Assembly: GCF_905171765.1 (NCBI RefSeq)
Contig: NC_053393.1
Coordinates: 192,165,921-192,229,920 of the forward strand
Direction of reading: 5' to 3'
Length of the DNA: 64,000 nucleotides
Origin: Bufo bufo
Taxonomy: Eukaryota > Chordata > Amphibia > Anura > Bufonidae
Position numbers and translations under genes: made by a program. The notes below the pieces were generated by a model. The model was given only the letters and a program-made list of their open reading frames with translations. It was not told where the DNA came from and did no database searches. Within the stretch, counting starts at the first letter, position 1. Each line of letters starts with the position of its first letter. Below, piece after piece: positions 41,701 to 52,908 of the stretch.

Positions 41701-42852
41701 CAGCGAGTCAAGGTTTTCAGTAAACCAGTGTGTTTATTTACTAGAAGAATTCAAGTGCAAAACAAAAAAGGCAACACACTGAACTGGCTTCTCCATTGTC
41801 CTTTATGGCAGAAGAAGGTTCTGTGCTGAGGAATGGCCTGAGCTAGCTGTTCCTCTCTCTCAAAAGGCTGATACCCTGGCCAAAGGGCTATTGTCCCAGG
41901 ATCGGCATCTTAGTTGTCGGGCAGGCTATGCCCAACTCAACATCTTCTTCTGGTCATTTGTGAAATCTAGCAGAGTCTCTCCTATTAAACACTTGTCCCT
42001 ATCTGCAGACTTCTAGGAGTTTTGCCTTCTCTACTTTTATACAGTTTAAACTTATCCAGAACCTTCTAGTGGTAAGGGGAATCTGGAGAATCACAACAAA
42101 CAATATTGCAGTTCACTGTTGCCACAGAATTAGACAATGGGGATGATTAAGCAGTTTCCAGATGTAAATAACTGTCTAACAGAGCTGAATCAAATGGTCA
42201 AAAGTTCAGTGTCTATTTTTTTCCCCTCCAAAACTTAACTCATTGCTTCTCAGCCCACAGGTTGGAAAGTCCCAAAGTCTATCAGTATTAGCTTGCCCTG
42301 CATTAACACTTTCCATAGTGTAATATTAATGCAAATGAACATGATATATTTCAATAAACATATAAAATGCAGTTCAACAATTTAAAACACAATAAGTTTA
42401 CACAACGGCATAAATCATAGTGCAAGATAACCCTTAAAAGTACAATAAAGAAGGAATTGAATGGCTTTGCATAGCAGCAATCGGGCCAAATGTCCTTAAA
42501 CATCCATAGTCCAAAGTACCCTTGCTTCATGGCATTACAGTAGTGTCACTGTGGATGCTACCTGGCTTATTGTGAAGTTACAAGATACATTATTGTCAAT
42601 GCATAAATAAAACAGGATGTGCCAAGAATGGCACATATCACCTATCAACATAATAGGTTATACTGTAAGTGCCTGAACGGTGGGGATCCATCCGATGTTA
42701 CATTTACAATTATGAAGTCCCTTGTATCCCTATCTGCATGGAGCAGCAGTTTTACAATTGCCAGTAAAGTTAAATGAAGCAGGTGCACGCCCACACAACT
42801 TTTATCCATCCAGAAGGGGCTACAAAAACTGATATCTGCACAGTGGACCGAG
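38763..42852. other. Largely unique non-coding DNA with scattered repeat relics
   Basis: No supported gene. Relics include a hAT-type fragment starting cagtgtcggactgggtgcc at about 39545 (ends like those of 46865-47772), a MITE at 40760-40952, and possible LTR-like sequence at about 41640-42330 with a minus-strand tataaaag box near 42035. Short open frames are isolated and have no recognisable content. Confidence 0.45.
40760..40952. mobile_element. MITE with ~45-bp inverted ends
   Basis: Inverted ends tgccttcacacgctgcagat / atccacagcatgtgaaggca and, inside them, tttgttgcagaatttt / aaaattctgcaacaaaa (40768-40806 against 40903-40940). About 190 bp, non-coding. No clear target duplication was identified. 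Confidence 0.75.
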
Positions 42853-43385
42853 CAGGGGCGGATTAAGTGCATGATAGGCCCGGGGCTGTCTACCAAACTT
42901 GCCCCCCCCCCCCCTCTCCTCCATTTTATTATTATTTTTTTTTGTATGAAGAGGCTGTGGTGCTTCACGGGCGCCACAGTCTCTTCTTAGGCCATATGAC
43001 ATCTTCAGATTAAAAAAAAATACCCCAAATTGGGTCCTAAACTGAAAAATTTGGTCACCAAATTTAAAATACATATAATTGTAATAAAAAAGACATGGAG
43101 GAGAATACAGCACCACATACCTCTTACATCCAGGGACATCTCCTGTCATGTAGACCTTCTCTTTCCTCTTCTCCTCCATTTGACCCAGACCACCATGGCA
43201 AATTCTTTCAGCCACATCTCGTCTCTACAGTTTGTAACACAGACACATTAGATTTCTCAATTTTTCCATCAACCTCCTCATCCTGGTGTCCCCACAGCGT
43301 CATCCTGCCACCCCCAATACTGTGCCCATTGTGCTCCCCAATGCCCAAGGAACTATACTGCTGAAAAAATAGTGACCCTAATAGA

Positions 43386-43533
43386 CATAATTGGGGTAAT
43401 TTATCAAACTGGTGTAAAGTAGAACTGGATTTCCAAAAGAGCTATCAAATATGAAAGGTGGAATCTGATTGGCTGCTATGGGCAACTAAGCCAGTTCTAC
43501 TTTACACCAGTTTGATAAATTACCCCAAATGTT
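43386..43533. mobile_element. Palindromic MITE nested in the hAT element
   Basis: A ~40-bp inverted pair, attggggtaatttatcaaac...gtagaactgg (43388-43429) against ccagttctac...gtttgataaattaccccaaa (43490-43529), around gaatctgattggctgctatggg. A common structure for short amphibian MITEs. Confidence 0.85.
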
Positions 43534-43659
43534 CCTATAGTGTCCACAGCAGCTATAATGTCCCTTAGAGTGCCCCCAGTAATAATAACACCCTCTATTG
43601 TGCTCCAGGCAATAATCCCTGTATAGTGTCCCCAGAAATAATAGAATTGCCCCTACAGT

Positions 43660-45360
43660 GCCTCCCCAATAGCAACACCTCCATATAGTAATTTCCACCA
43701 CACTGCCCCCACATAGTAACCCCCCCATAGTAATTTGCCCCCACACAGTAATTTCCCCCAAACTGCCCCCATATAGTAGTTTGCCCCCTACACTTCCCCC
43801 ACATAGTAATTTCCACCACACTTCCCCCACATAGTAATTTACACCACACTGCCCCCACATAGTAATTTGCCCACACTGCCCCCACACAATAGTTTTCCCC
43901 ACATAGTAATTTGCCCCCACATAGCAATTTCCCCACACTGTCCCCACATAGAAATTACCCCACACTGTCCCCACATGGCAATTTCCCCCACACTGCCCCC
44001 ACATAGTAATTTGCCCCCACACTGCCCCATATAGTAATTTGTCCCCACACTGCCCCCACATAGTAATTTGCCCCCACACTGCCCCATGTAGTAATTTGCC
44101 CCCACACTGCCCCATATAGTAATTTGTCCCCACACTGCCCCCACATAGTTATTTGCCCCCACACTGCCCCATATAGTAATTTGCCCCCACACTGCCCCCA
44201 CATAGTTATTTGCCCCCACACTGCCCCATATAGTAATTTGCCCCCACACTGCCCCATATAGTAATTTGTCCCCACACTGCCCCATATAGTAATTTGTCCC
44301 CACATAGCAATTTCCCCACACACAATAGTTTTCCCCACACTGCCCCCATATAGAAATTTGCCCCCACACCGCCCCCACATAGCAATTTGCCCCCACACTG
44401 CCCCCACATAGCAATTTGCCCCCACACTGCCCTCACATAGCAATTTGCCCCCACACTGCCCCATATAGTAATTTGTCACCACACTGCCCCCACATAGTAA
44501 TTTGCCCCCACACTGCCCCATATAGTAATTTGCCCCCACACTGCCCCATATAGTAATTTGTCCCCACACTGCCCCCACATAGTTATTTGCCCCCACACTG
44601 CCCCATATAGTAATTTGCCCCCACACTACCCCATATAGTAATTTGTCCCCACACTGCCCCATATAGTAATTTGTCCCCACATAGCAATTTCCCCACACAC
44701 AATAGTTTTCCCCACATTGCCCCCATATAGAAATTTGCCCCCACACCGCCCCCACATAGCAATTTGCCCCCACACTGCCCCCACATAGCAATTTGCCCCC
44801 ACACTGGCCTCACATAGCAATTTGCCCCCACACTGCCCTCATATAGCAATTTGCCCCCACACTGCCCTCATATAGCAATTTGCCCCCACACTGCCCTCAC
44901 ATAGCAATTTGCCCCCACACCGCCCCCACACTTCCCCCACATAGCAATTTGCCCCCACACTGCCCCCACATAGCAATTTTCCCCCACACAGCCCCCACAT
45001 AGCAATTTGCCCCCACACTGCCCTCACATAGCAATTTGCCCTCACACTGCCCTCACATAGCAATTTGCCCCCACACCGCCCCCACATAGCAATTTGCCCC
45101 CACATAGCAATTTGCCCCCACACTGCCCCCACATAGCAATTTGCCCCCACACAGCCCCCACATAGCAATTTGCCCCCACACTGCCCTCACATTGCAATTT
45201 GCCCCCACATAGTATTCCCTCCCATAATAATTTGGCCCCATACAGCCCCCACATAGTATTCCCTCCCATAATAATTTGGCCCCACACTGCCCCCACATAG
45301 TAATTAGCCCCCACATAGTATTCCCTCCCATAATAATTTGGCCCCATACAGCCCCCACAT
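43660..45360. repeat. ~1.7-kb minisatellite (ccacatagtaatttgccccc)n
   Basis: Units of about 25-33 bp combining cccccacatag, taatttgcc and ccccacactgcc. Larger segmental duplications occur inside: the block cacacaatagttttccccac...gaaatttgcccccacaccgcc at 44325-44400 recurs at 44696-44770. The last part (45200-45350) has a different, longer unit with agtattccctcccataataa. Strong strand bias: very little G on the plus strand. Open frames encoding GAVWGQIT-like peptides on the minus strand are by-products. Confidence 0.95.
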
Positions 45361-45787
45361 CCCCCCCAATGTACTAGATTTAACTTCCCTAATATGTCCT
45401 CCTGTGTGCCCCCCCCCCCAAAGTAGGCACATGAAATAAAAATTTTTATAAATGAACAAAAAAATGAAAAGATAAATACTCACCTACTGTATGTCCAGGG
45501 CCAGGCGCTTGCTCGCAGAGTCAGTCAGGTGCGTCACAGTGCTGCGTCCCGGCACAGGCACGCGATGATGTCATCACGCACGCCTGCGCTGGGATTTCTC
45601 TACCGCATAGGCCTCAGGCCTTCAAGGCCTGAAGCCTATGGCGGTGATCGCGGACAGACAGGGAGCTATGCGCTCCTATCCCCGCAGCAGTATGTGGGCG
45701 TTCGGGTCAGCGTTGGGCCCCCCAGCGGTGCTGGGCCCGGGGCTGCCGACCCGAACGTCCCTATTGTAATCCGCCACTGGGACCGAG

Positions 45788-46144
45788 CCATAATCAGATG
45801 GCTCCGTACATTGTGTAGTGGCCATGCTGCACTATTGCAGCCCAGCTCCCATTCTGTTGAATGGGAGCTGATCTGCAGTAATCCACTACTAAGTGTACAG
45901 AGTAATTTGTTTATGTTTATGTCTACTGTGCAGATATCAAGTAATCGTGGGGGTGCTGGGTGGCAAAGGCAATTTTTTAACTGATGACTGTCATTCTGTC
46001 ATTTAAGCCATATTGTTATCAGTTTGATAAGAGTTTAGCTATAATGAATGTTTATAAATTCAGGTGATCATATATAAAGCGTCACATGAGCCCTCAGCTG
46101 AAGATGCTCAGGAGGGAGAGTTTGCAATAGACTGATTATCGACT
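45788..46144. other. Non-coding spacer
   Basis: No gene recognised between the hAT element and the TTAA-type relic. Confidence 0.45.
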
Positions 46145-46612
46145 TTATGTATCACTCAAAGGGACTTCAGAACTGAATTGGTCCTTAAAAAAAGTCAATT
46201 TTAGACATTTTCTTGAAAATGTTAAAAATTGCTTAAAAAATTCTAAGCCTTCTTATGTTCTAAAAAATTTAATGACAATTACAAAACAATGCCAACATAA
46301 AGTAGACATATGGTTAATATTTTGTGAAGTATCACTCTGTATTAAAAGCAGAAAAATTTAAATGAGTAAATTGCAATTTTTTCTAAATATTCCATAAACT
46401 TTTGATTTTTTTTTTTTAAATAAAGATAAAACATAGCAACCCAAATATACCACTAACATGAAGTACGATGTGTCATGAAAAAGCGATCTCAGAATGCCTT
46501 GGATAAGTCTAAGCATTCCAAAGTCATTACCGCAAAAACTGAAACATGTCAGATTTGTAAAATTCTGATCTGTCAGGAAGGTGAAAACTGGCTCTGTCTG
46601 AAAGGGGGTTAA
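46145..46612. mobile_element. Old relic of the TTAA-element right end
   Basis: Resembles 29940-30415: ctcaaagggacttcagaac, ttctaagcctt, gtagacatatgg, catgaagta..atgtgtcatgaaaaa, ctcagaatgcctt and aggtgaaa, ending gggggttaa. Strongly diverged, so older than the element at 27750. Confidence 0.65.
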
Positions 46613-46864
46613 AAATTCTAACTTTAAATCATCTTCTTATCCCACTTTGCAAAAAATTAAAAATAAACGCACAAAAAAATGCATAATTGGTATTACTGCA
46701 CCCAAAAATGCCCGAACTAAATTAAAATATGAAAGTTTTTATCTCCTATGGAGAACATTGTAATGGAAAACAATCAAAATTACTGAATCACTGATTCTGG
46801 TTGTTTCCCCTTCCCGAAATTTTTTTATAAAAATGATCAAAAATTCTCTAAACATACATACATA

Positions 46865-47772
46865 CAGGCTCGGACTGGCCCACAGGGATACAGGGGAATC
46901 CCCCAGTGGGCCCCTAGTCTCCCACCCCTGCATAAGTGGCACGTAACACAGTAGACTTACGGCACTACATACATATACTCAATAAAAAAACGAGAGAACT
47001 GAAGCTCATAAACGTCCAATTATGAAAAATAGTATACTTTATTAGTTACAAAATCAATGAATAATAAATACCATTAAAAGGGGGAGTAAGGAGCAAGAAC
47101 ACCATCCCAGGCATTCAGGTCTCCGTCACTTTTGGTGAGTCCTTGCTATCTTTATTTATACTCATGGCTTGTCACATATAGTCAGGATACGGTTCAGCGG
47201 GTTTACACAGCAGCCCCTTGCTGCGTCATACTATATAGTACTTTCTGAGGATACTACCTGCTATTGAGTAGCTGTACTGTTCGGCATTTTTGCTGTGATG
47301 TTTTTGCACTAGGACTCGCTTTTTATCAAATCATTGTGCATGTCATTTTGACATTTATATATTCAGAATCTGTATTGCTGGGATGGTGTTCTTGCTCCTT
47401 ACTCCCCCTTTTTAATGGTATTTATTATTCATTGATTTTGTAACTAATAAAGTATACTATTTTTTATAATTGGACGTTTATGAGCTTCAGTTCTCTTGTT
47501 TTTTTCTTGTACCAAAAAGCTCTTCCAGTCACACATAATTTTGGGAAGTCTGTTTATATAGCCGCATTACTTCAGTGTACATTTATTCGGCAATTGACAC
47601 CCATGGTTGTTTTTGTTGTTTTTTATACATATACTTAATGTATATTACCTCAACCAGCCTATGTTCATATAAGAAAATGTGTTAAATTATTTATTATATT
47701 TGAATGTATCCATACGTTGGGCCCCCAAAATAAATGTTACTGGTGGGCCCTAGTTACGCCAGTCCAACACTG
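46865..47772. mobile_element. hAT-like element with TSD CATACATA and internal long inverted repeat
   Basis: CATACATA at 46857-46864 and 47773-47780 flanks ends caggctcggactggcc / ggccctagttacgccagtccaacactg (terminal repeat CAGNNTNGGACTGGC). Inside, two ~130-bp arms (46979-47118 and 47383-47508) are inverted: acgtccaattat..., gtatactttattagttaca and aaagggggagtaagga on the left are mirrored on the right. No transposase. The target copies lie in a (CATA)n tract, so their match is weaker evidence than usual. Confidence 0.8.
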
Positions 47773-47780
47773 CATACATA

Positions 47781-48913
47781 CCCCAAAAATATATCACCAC
47801 AGGTCATTCTACAATAATACTTACATAGCTCCGTTGACATTGGGGATGTCAAAACAGGGCGGTGCAAAGAAAATGTTTTTTTCAGAGTTTTTTAATATAA
47901 ATATTAAAACATAAGAAAAAATAAAAAAAATTGGCATTGCTATAATCACACTGACCTGCAGAATGAAGTTAATATGTAATTTTTAATGCATAGGGAATGC
48001 CATGAAAACAAAATAAATAAGCCAATTGCGGAATTGCGATTTTTACAATTTGTCCATTTTGCTTTTTTTCCCCAGCATGCTACTATATTTATGTGACATT
48101 AAATGGTGCAGTTACAATGGGACCTTTCTAAATGGCACCATTTTGTTCACATGGCAATTTAAAAAAAAATAATGTATGGCTCTTGGAAAGCAGGGCGTAA
48201 AAAATCTAAAAGAAAAAAAATATGAAAATGTCTCTGTCAGCAAGGAGTTAGATGTTAGCTAAATATAATAATGTAATAATATACATATTTTCATAAAAAG
48301 AAATACATTTGAAATATATTAACATGCAACACAATCCAAATACAGTAGTTTCCTTTCATTTTACTGCAATTCCTAAATTTGTTTTAGTCAACAGACTGAA
48401 AAAAGATAAAGTAAAATCTATTTATTATTTGTGAAGGCTGAAAACGGTGTTTGACTTGAGTTCAAGCTTCTGTCAGTCAGTCATGCTTTAATGCTTATAT
48501 GAAAAGATTTGTTCATTTAGGGCTGTCAAAGAAATATGAAATTTGTCATATAAGTGTGGACAGGTAAAATTCGAACTACCTTCTTGCTTATACTATTTCC
48601 TCTTTTAGGAATCTAAATTCTAGGAATAGAAGATGCAACTGTCACTACTCTGAGATATTTTTGATTGATTTTGGTAATTAAAGAATTGTAGCTTACACTT
48701 TGTTGGGTTTAATTACTTCTAAGGGATTTAATATAAGTCAACAGAGGCTTCAACTGATTCTGAAGATTCCGAGCCTAACCTTAAACTGTAATTACAAATC
48801 TCTTTGAACTGCTGTTATCAAAAACAGCACTTAATAAATTACTGTTTACATAGCTTATTCATTTAAAACTAACAGACCTAATCTTCAATTTGACAGTAAT
48901 GTAAAATAATTAC
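47781..48913. other. AT-rich non-coding DNA with an old repeat
   Basis: About 47930-48250 resembles a dispersed frog repeat (cacatggcaattt..., tgtctctgtcagcaaggagtta), judged by composition and ending only. No gene. Confidence 0.4.
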
Positions 48914-49168
48914 TAGAGATGAGCGGTTATAAGGTTATAAAATTTGTTCACTCCCCTGCATAATGGAAACGGAACAGATCCACTTTGCAGACCATAGACT
49001 TCTATTATAACGGAATGAATAACGGAATTCCCTTTAAAGGCATTCCGTTATGCATTCTGTCATAGAATTGCGTTATGGTCCATGGTAACGGAATCCATAA
49101 CGCAACTCCCCTTTTACCAGTAAACAAAGCATTAACGAATTACAAAATATGAAATTTGCTAATCTCTA
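48914..49168. mobile_element. hAT MITE, TSD ATAATTAC
   Basis: ATAATTAC at 48906-48913 and 49169-49176 flanks a 255-bp element with ends tagagatgagcgg / tttgctaatctcta. The interior contains inverted blocks (cggaattcc, attccgttatg, aacggaatccataacg). The terminal repeat is of the same type as the end at 9298, so the two could share a transposase source. Confidence 0.95.
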
Positions 49169-50453
49169 ATAATTACTGTAAATAGTCTTGAAAACTTAAT
49201 AAAATGCATGCTTATGTATGATATAATAAGGCCAGTATAAGGCATAAGGTAGTCACCTTCCGCAACTGGGCTGACAGTGTAGGCAATTATCTAAATCAAA
49301 CTGTTCATTCCCGATAATTGCCTGCTCATCGGAGAAGGTGAAAGCTCTATTTATAGGCAGTAATGAACTCTCCAGTATGAGGACGCTCAGTCACGACTGT
49401 GATTGCTCACCCTATACAGATTCATAGCTTTTACACAGGATGATCTGATGCCCAGAAACAATTTTAGTTTCTACAATCAACAATGCTTTCACTTTAGATG
49501 AAAATGCTTGTTCATCGTGTTATCAGTGGAAGCTTTACATTAGCCAATAGTCGGCTCAGTAATTGGCCCATGTAAAAGGGCCTTAAAACAATATAATCCC
49601 GGACTCTTGGAGCCCACAGAAAAAGAAACATCTGTCAAATGATAATGGTCCATGATAATCATACAATATAATTCTCTTTTGCAAATCTATGTATTATAAA
49701 CAGTTTTAGGCATTACAATTACTGTGGTGGCAGAGTTTTACAGAATTGTAAACCAAAGGGATTGGGAAGGAACTCTTATACAGCAAATAAGGTGTAACTG
49801 AATATCCCATAAGCTAGTCAAACTAGAGGAGCGAAAGTTGGGAAAGTTTGTTCTATGACCATGGTCACAGTCCACCACTATGACCATTAAAGATGACAGT
49901 AAACTTAAGGAAGATGTTCTCCTGAAATAAACTAGTCTTCTGTTCACCTAATCTTGTCTAAGCACTATAAAAGGCCAACAGATAGAGCTGGAAAGTGTCA
50001 GTATGAAGTAAGGCAGAGAAGACCTTCAAAAGAAAAGTTATGACAGGGACAACAGAGAACAGAAGACGACACCAGAACTAGGTCTAGAAAGCACCAGGAT
50101 CAAGTCCAGAAGAAGTGATTCCTGTCAAGAGGACATGTGTATCAATAAGTGAAGAATCTTACAGAAGACTGACAAAGCTATAAGGTTGATACCATTCAAG
50201 AGCTTCTCTATAGGCAACTGTACTGTATACTATTTGTTTGAGAAGAAAGTTATTGCTACATATGGGAATTATTAACCTTTTAATGAGTGCTCATTTACAA
50301 AAGGCGATCTTTTTTTATACAGGATGCAAAAAGGAAAAAAAAATATATATATATTATTTAACATTAGCAAAAACAATAGGTCATTTTCTGACAATATCTT
50401 TTCTTTGATAATAGCAGCCAGCACCCTAAGTATAATCACTTAGTGCTCATGGG
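49169..50453. other. Non-coding spacer
   Basis: No coding content recognised. Sequence around 49250-49590 has features of a short dispersed repeat, but no borders were found. Confidence 0.45.
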
Positions 50454-50652
50454 TAGAGTTAAGCGGACACCTGGATGTTCGGGTTTAACGGGTTCGGCAG
50501 AACTTCACAAAAAAGTTCGAGTTCGGGACCCAAACTTGACCCGAACTTGACCCCTAACCCGAACCCCATTGAAGTCAATGGGGACCCGAACTTTTAAGCA
50601 CTAAAATGGCTGTAAAAATGTAATGGGAAGGGCTAGAGGGCTGCAAATGGCA

Positions 50653-51123
50653 TCAAAATGTGGTTAAGAGCATGGCAAGTGCTCTGCAAACAAATGTGGA
50701 TAGGGAAGTGACTTGAAATAACATACAATACGTAAAAATAAAAAATAATAATCTTGATCTAGGAGAACGAGGTCCATATGGAGTAGGAGGTTGAGCAGGC
50801 GGTGGATGTGGTGGTGTAGATGGAAGCGGCGGTGGAGGAGAAGGAGCCAGCACCTCCAAGGCGTAAAGGGCAAGCTCAGGCCATATGGAGACCCAGAAGT
50901 TGAAAGGGGAAGACCCATCATTCAGTACATGTAGGCGTGGGCACACATACTGATCCACCATGTCGCATGTCCCCGTGATGTCCACGATCCAATTGGGTAT
51001 CTTCTCTAACAACCTTCGATGTTCTTTTATGCGCCTACCATGGTGATCACGGGTGGCGGGGATTTTGGGTTCCAGGCCGGAGAGGGAGCCTGAGAAAGGG
51101 ATACCACATCCAAGGGAGGTCAA
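50653..51123 (-). pseudogene. hAT transposase C-terminal piece fused in frame to antisense 18S sequence
   Basis: A 156-residue open minus-strand frame. Its first ~50 residues (TSLGCGIPFSGSLSGLEPK...NWIVDIT) are the antisense translation of 18S segment A. From CDMVDQYVCPRLHVL it reads the hAT C-terminal domain (FNFWVSIWPELALYALEVL) and ends in a proline-rich tail (PSPPPPLPSTPPHPPP). In the fuller copy at 53160 the sequence upstream of the QYVC block is normal transposase. The open frame across the junction may be chance. Confidence 0.6.
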
Positions 51124-51290
51124 TGGATAAAATTAAATGTAATCGAGCGGAAATGTGGGACAAAGTATTGAAGCATAAGCTTCCAAGTTAAGGAGGGGGC
51201 GCGCGGCAATTACTCACTACCGACTCGGGGAGGTAGTGACGATAAATAACAATACAGGACTCTTAAGATGCCCTGTTATTGGAATGATTA
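50961..51290 (+). pseudogene. 18S rRNA-derived segment A (hAT copy 2)
   Basis: Same arrangement as in copy 1: cgcatgtccccgtg, cctaccatggtgatcacggg, ggagagggagcctgagaaag, taccacatccaaggg, the same ~60-bp foreign stretch, then ggcgcgcggcaattac, gactcggggaggtagtgac, aataacaatacaggactctt and ggaatgatt. Some positions are closer to genuine 18S than in copy 1 (ggtggcggggat, ggaatga). The junction with transposase coding DNA (ccaccatgtcgca) is shared with copy 1, so the capture preceded the split of the two copies. Confidence 0.88.
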
Positions 51291-51360
51291 ATAAAAAATT
51301 ATAGGGAATGTCACTGGGGTACGGTATTTTGGATTTGGAAAAGTTAGCCAGGAGAGGCTC

Positions 51361-51523
51361 TGCTGCCGCTTTGTTGACTCTAGATAACTTCTGCCTGATC
51401 GCATGTCCCTGTGACGTCCACCATCCATTTGGATATCTTCTCTATCAACTTTCGATGTTCTTTTCTGAGCCTACCATGTTGATCACAGTTATCGGCGAAT
51501 CAGGGTTCCACGCCGGAGAGGGA
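51361..51523 (+). pseudogene. 18S rRNA-derived segment B (hAT copy 2)
   Basis: Starts tgctgccgctttgttgactc and continues tagataacttctgcctgatc, gcatgtccctgtga, tctatcaactttcgatg, gcctaccatg, gaatcagggttcca and cgccggagaggga, then stops. It is shorter than its counterpart in copy 1 (truncated after ggagaggga). Confidence 0.85.
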
Positions 51524-51529
51524 ACACCA

Positions 51530-52660
51530 TAGGAACAGATTATTTTTAAAAATTTTGGTCACTGTCAACTATGCAGATCAGGGGTTTATTCACGCCAAAA
51601 ATTGTAAAATGTCACCCATGAATGTAACAAAAAAATTTGTGAAATTTATTAACCTGTCTATTAGGTAGAGCAGGGTTCTATCACAGCCAAAAATGTATGA
51701 ATGTCACCCGAAAAATGTATGAATTTTTTTTACCTGTCTGCTAGGTATAGCAGTGGTATATCACACCTAAAAATTGGTGAATTTCACCCGAAAATGTAAC
51801 AGACAAATTAGTGAAATCTTTTTTACCTGTCTACTAGGTAAAGCTTGGGTATATCACACCCAAAAATTGGTGAATTTAACCCAAAAATGTAACAGACAAA
51901 TTAGTGAATTTTTTTTTTTACCTATTCACTAGGTATAGCAGTGGTATATCACACCCAAAAATTGGTGAATTTCACCCGAAAATGTAACAGACAAAATAGT
52001 GAAATTTTTTTACCTGTCTACTAGATAGAGCATGGGTATATCACACCCAAAAATTGGTGAATTTCACCCAAAAATGTAACAGACAAATTAGTGATTTTTT
52101 TTAACCTGTCTACTAGGTAGAGCATGGGTATATCACACACAAAAATTGGTGAATTTCACCTGAAAATGTAACAGACAAAATAGTGTGTTTTTTTTTTACC
52201 TGTCTACTAGGTAGAGTATGGGTATATCACACCCAAAAATTGGTGAATTTCACCCAAAAATGTAACAGACAAATTAGTGTTTTTTTTTTTACCTGTTCAC
52301 TAGGTATAGCAGTGTATATCACACCCAAAAATTGGCGAATTTCACCCGAAAATGTAATAGACAAATTTGAGAATTTTTTTACCTCTCTACTATGTAGAGC
52401 ATGGGTATATCAAACCCAAAAATCGGTGAATTCCACCCAAAAATGTAACAGACAAATTAGTGAATAATTTTTTACATGTCTACTAGGTATATCAGTGGTA
52501 TATCACACGCAAAAATTTGTGAATTTCACCCGAAAATTGAACAGACAAATTAGTTTTTTTTTTTACATGTTTACTAGGTATAGCAGTGGTATATCACACC
52601 CAAAAATTGGTAAATTTCACCCGAAAATGTAATAGACAAATTAGTGACATAAAATAAAAT
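51530..52660. repeat. Tandem array, ~12 units of ~85-95 bp
   Basis: Units contain acctgtctactaggtagagc, gggtatatcacacccaaaaa, ttggtgaatttcacccg and aaaatgtaacagacaaatta, recurring from about 51600 to 52640. Related to the block at 19840-20186. Short open frames are repeat artefacts. Confidence 0.92.
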
Positions 52661-52908
52661 GAATACTTACAAATAAAAAAAACTTGATTTATGAGGTGTA
52701 GGTCCATATGGAGTAGGAGTTTGAGGAGGTGGTGGACGTAGTGGAGTAGGTGGAAGCAGCGGTGGAGGAGGACGAGGTAGCCAACACTGTTTTTTGGTTG
52801 TCATTTTTAATATATTTTTTTTATTAGGGTACACTCCAAAAGAGTGTGAAATATCCAAAATACAAGAATGAGCAATTGGGCTGTAGTATAACAATGGCTG
52901 GTTAAGGA

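Larger units (their letters stand above)
42853..45779. mobile_element. hAT-like element with 8-bp TSD GGACCGAG and internal minisatellite
   Basis: GGACCGAG at 42845-42852 and 45780-45787 flanks ends caggggcggatta / taatccgccactg. Length 2,927 bp. No transposase. Next to the ends are ggcccggggctg-type sequences (42885 and 45735). The interior is dominated by the minisatellite at 43660-45360 and also carries a MITE at 43386-43533. CAGNGGCGGATTA ends and an 8-bp duplication fit the hAT superfamily. Confidence 0.93.

Noticed and set aside
43486..45358. Long minus-strand open frames rich in G, W, Y, V (GAVWGQIT-like repeats)
   Set aside because: They arise from the C-rich minisatellite, which lacks stops in several frames; no start context, domain or conservation.
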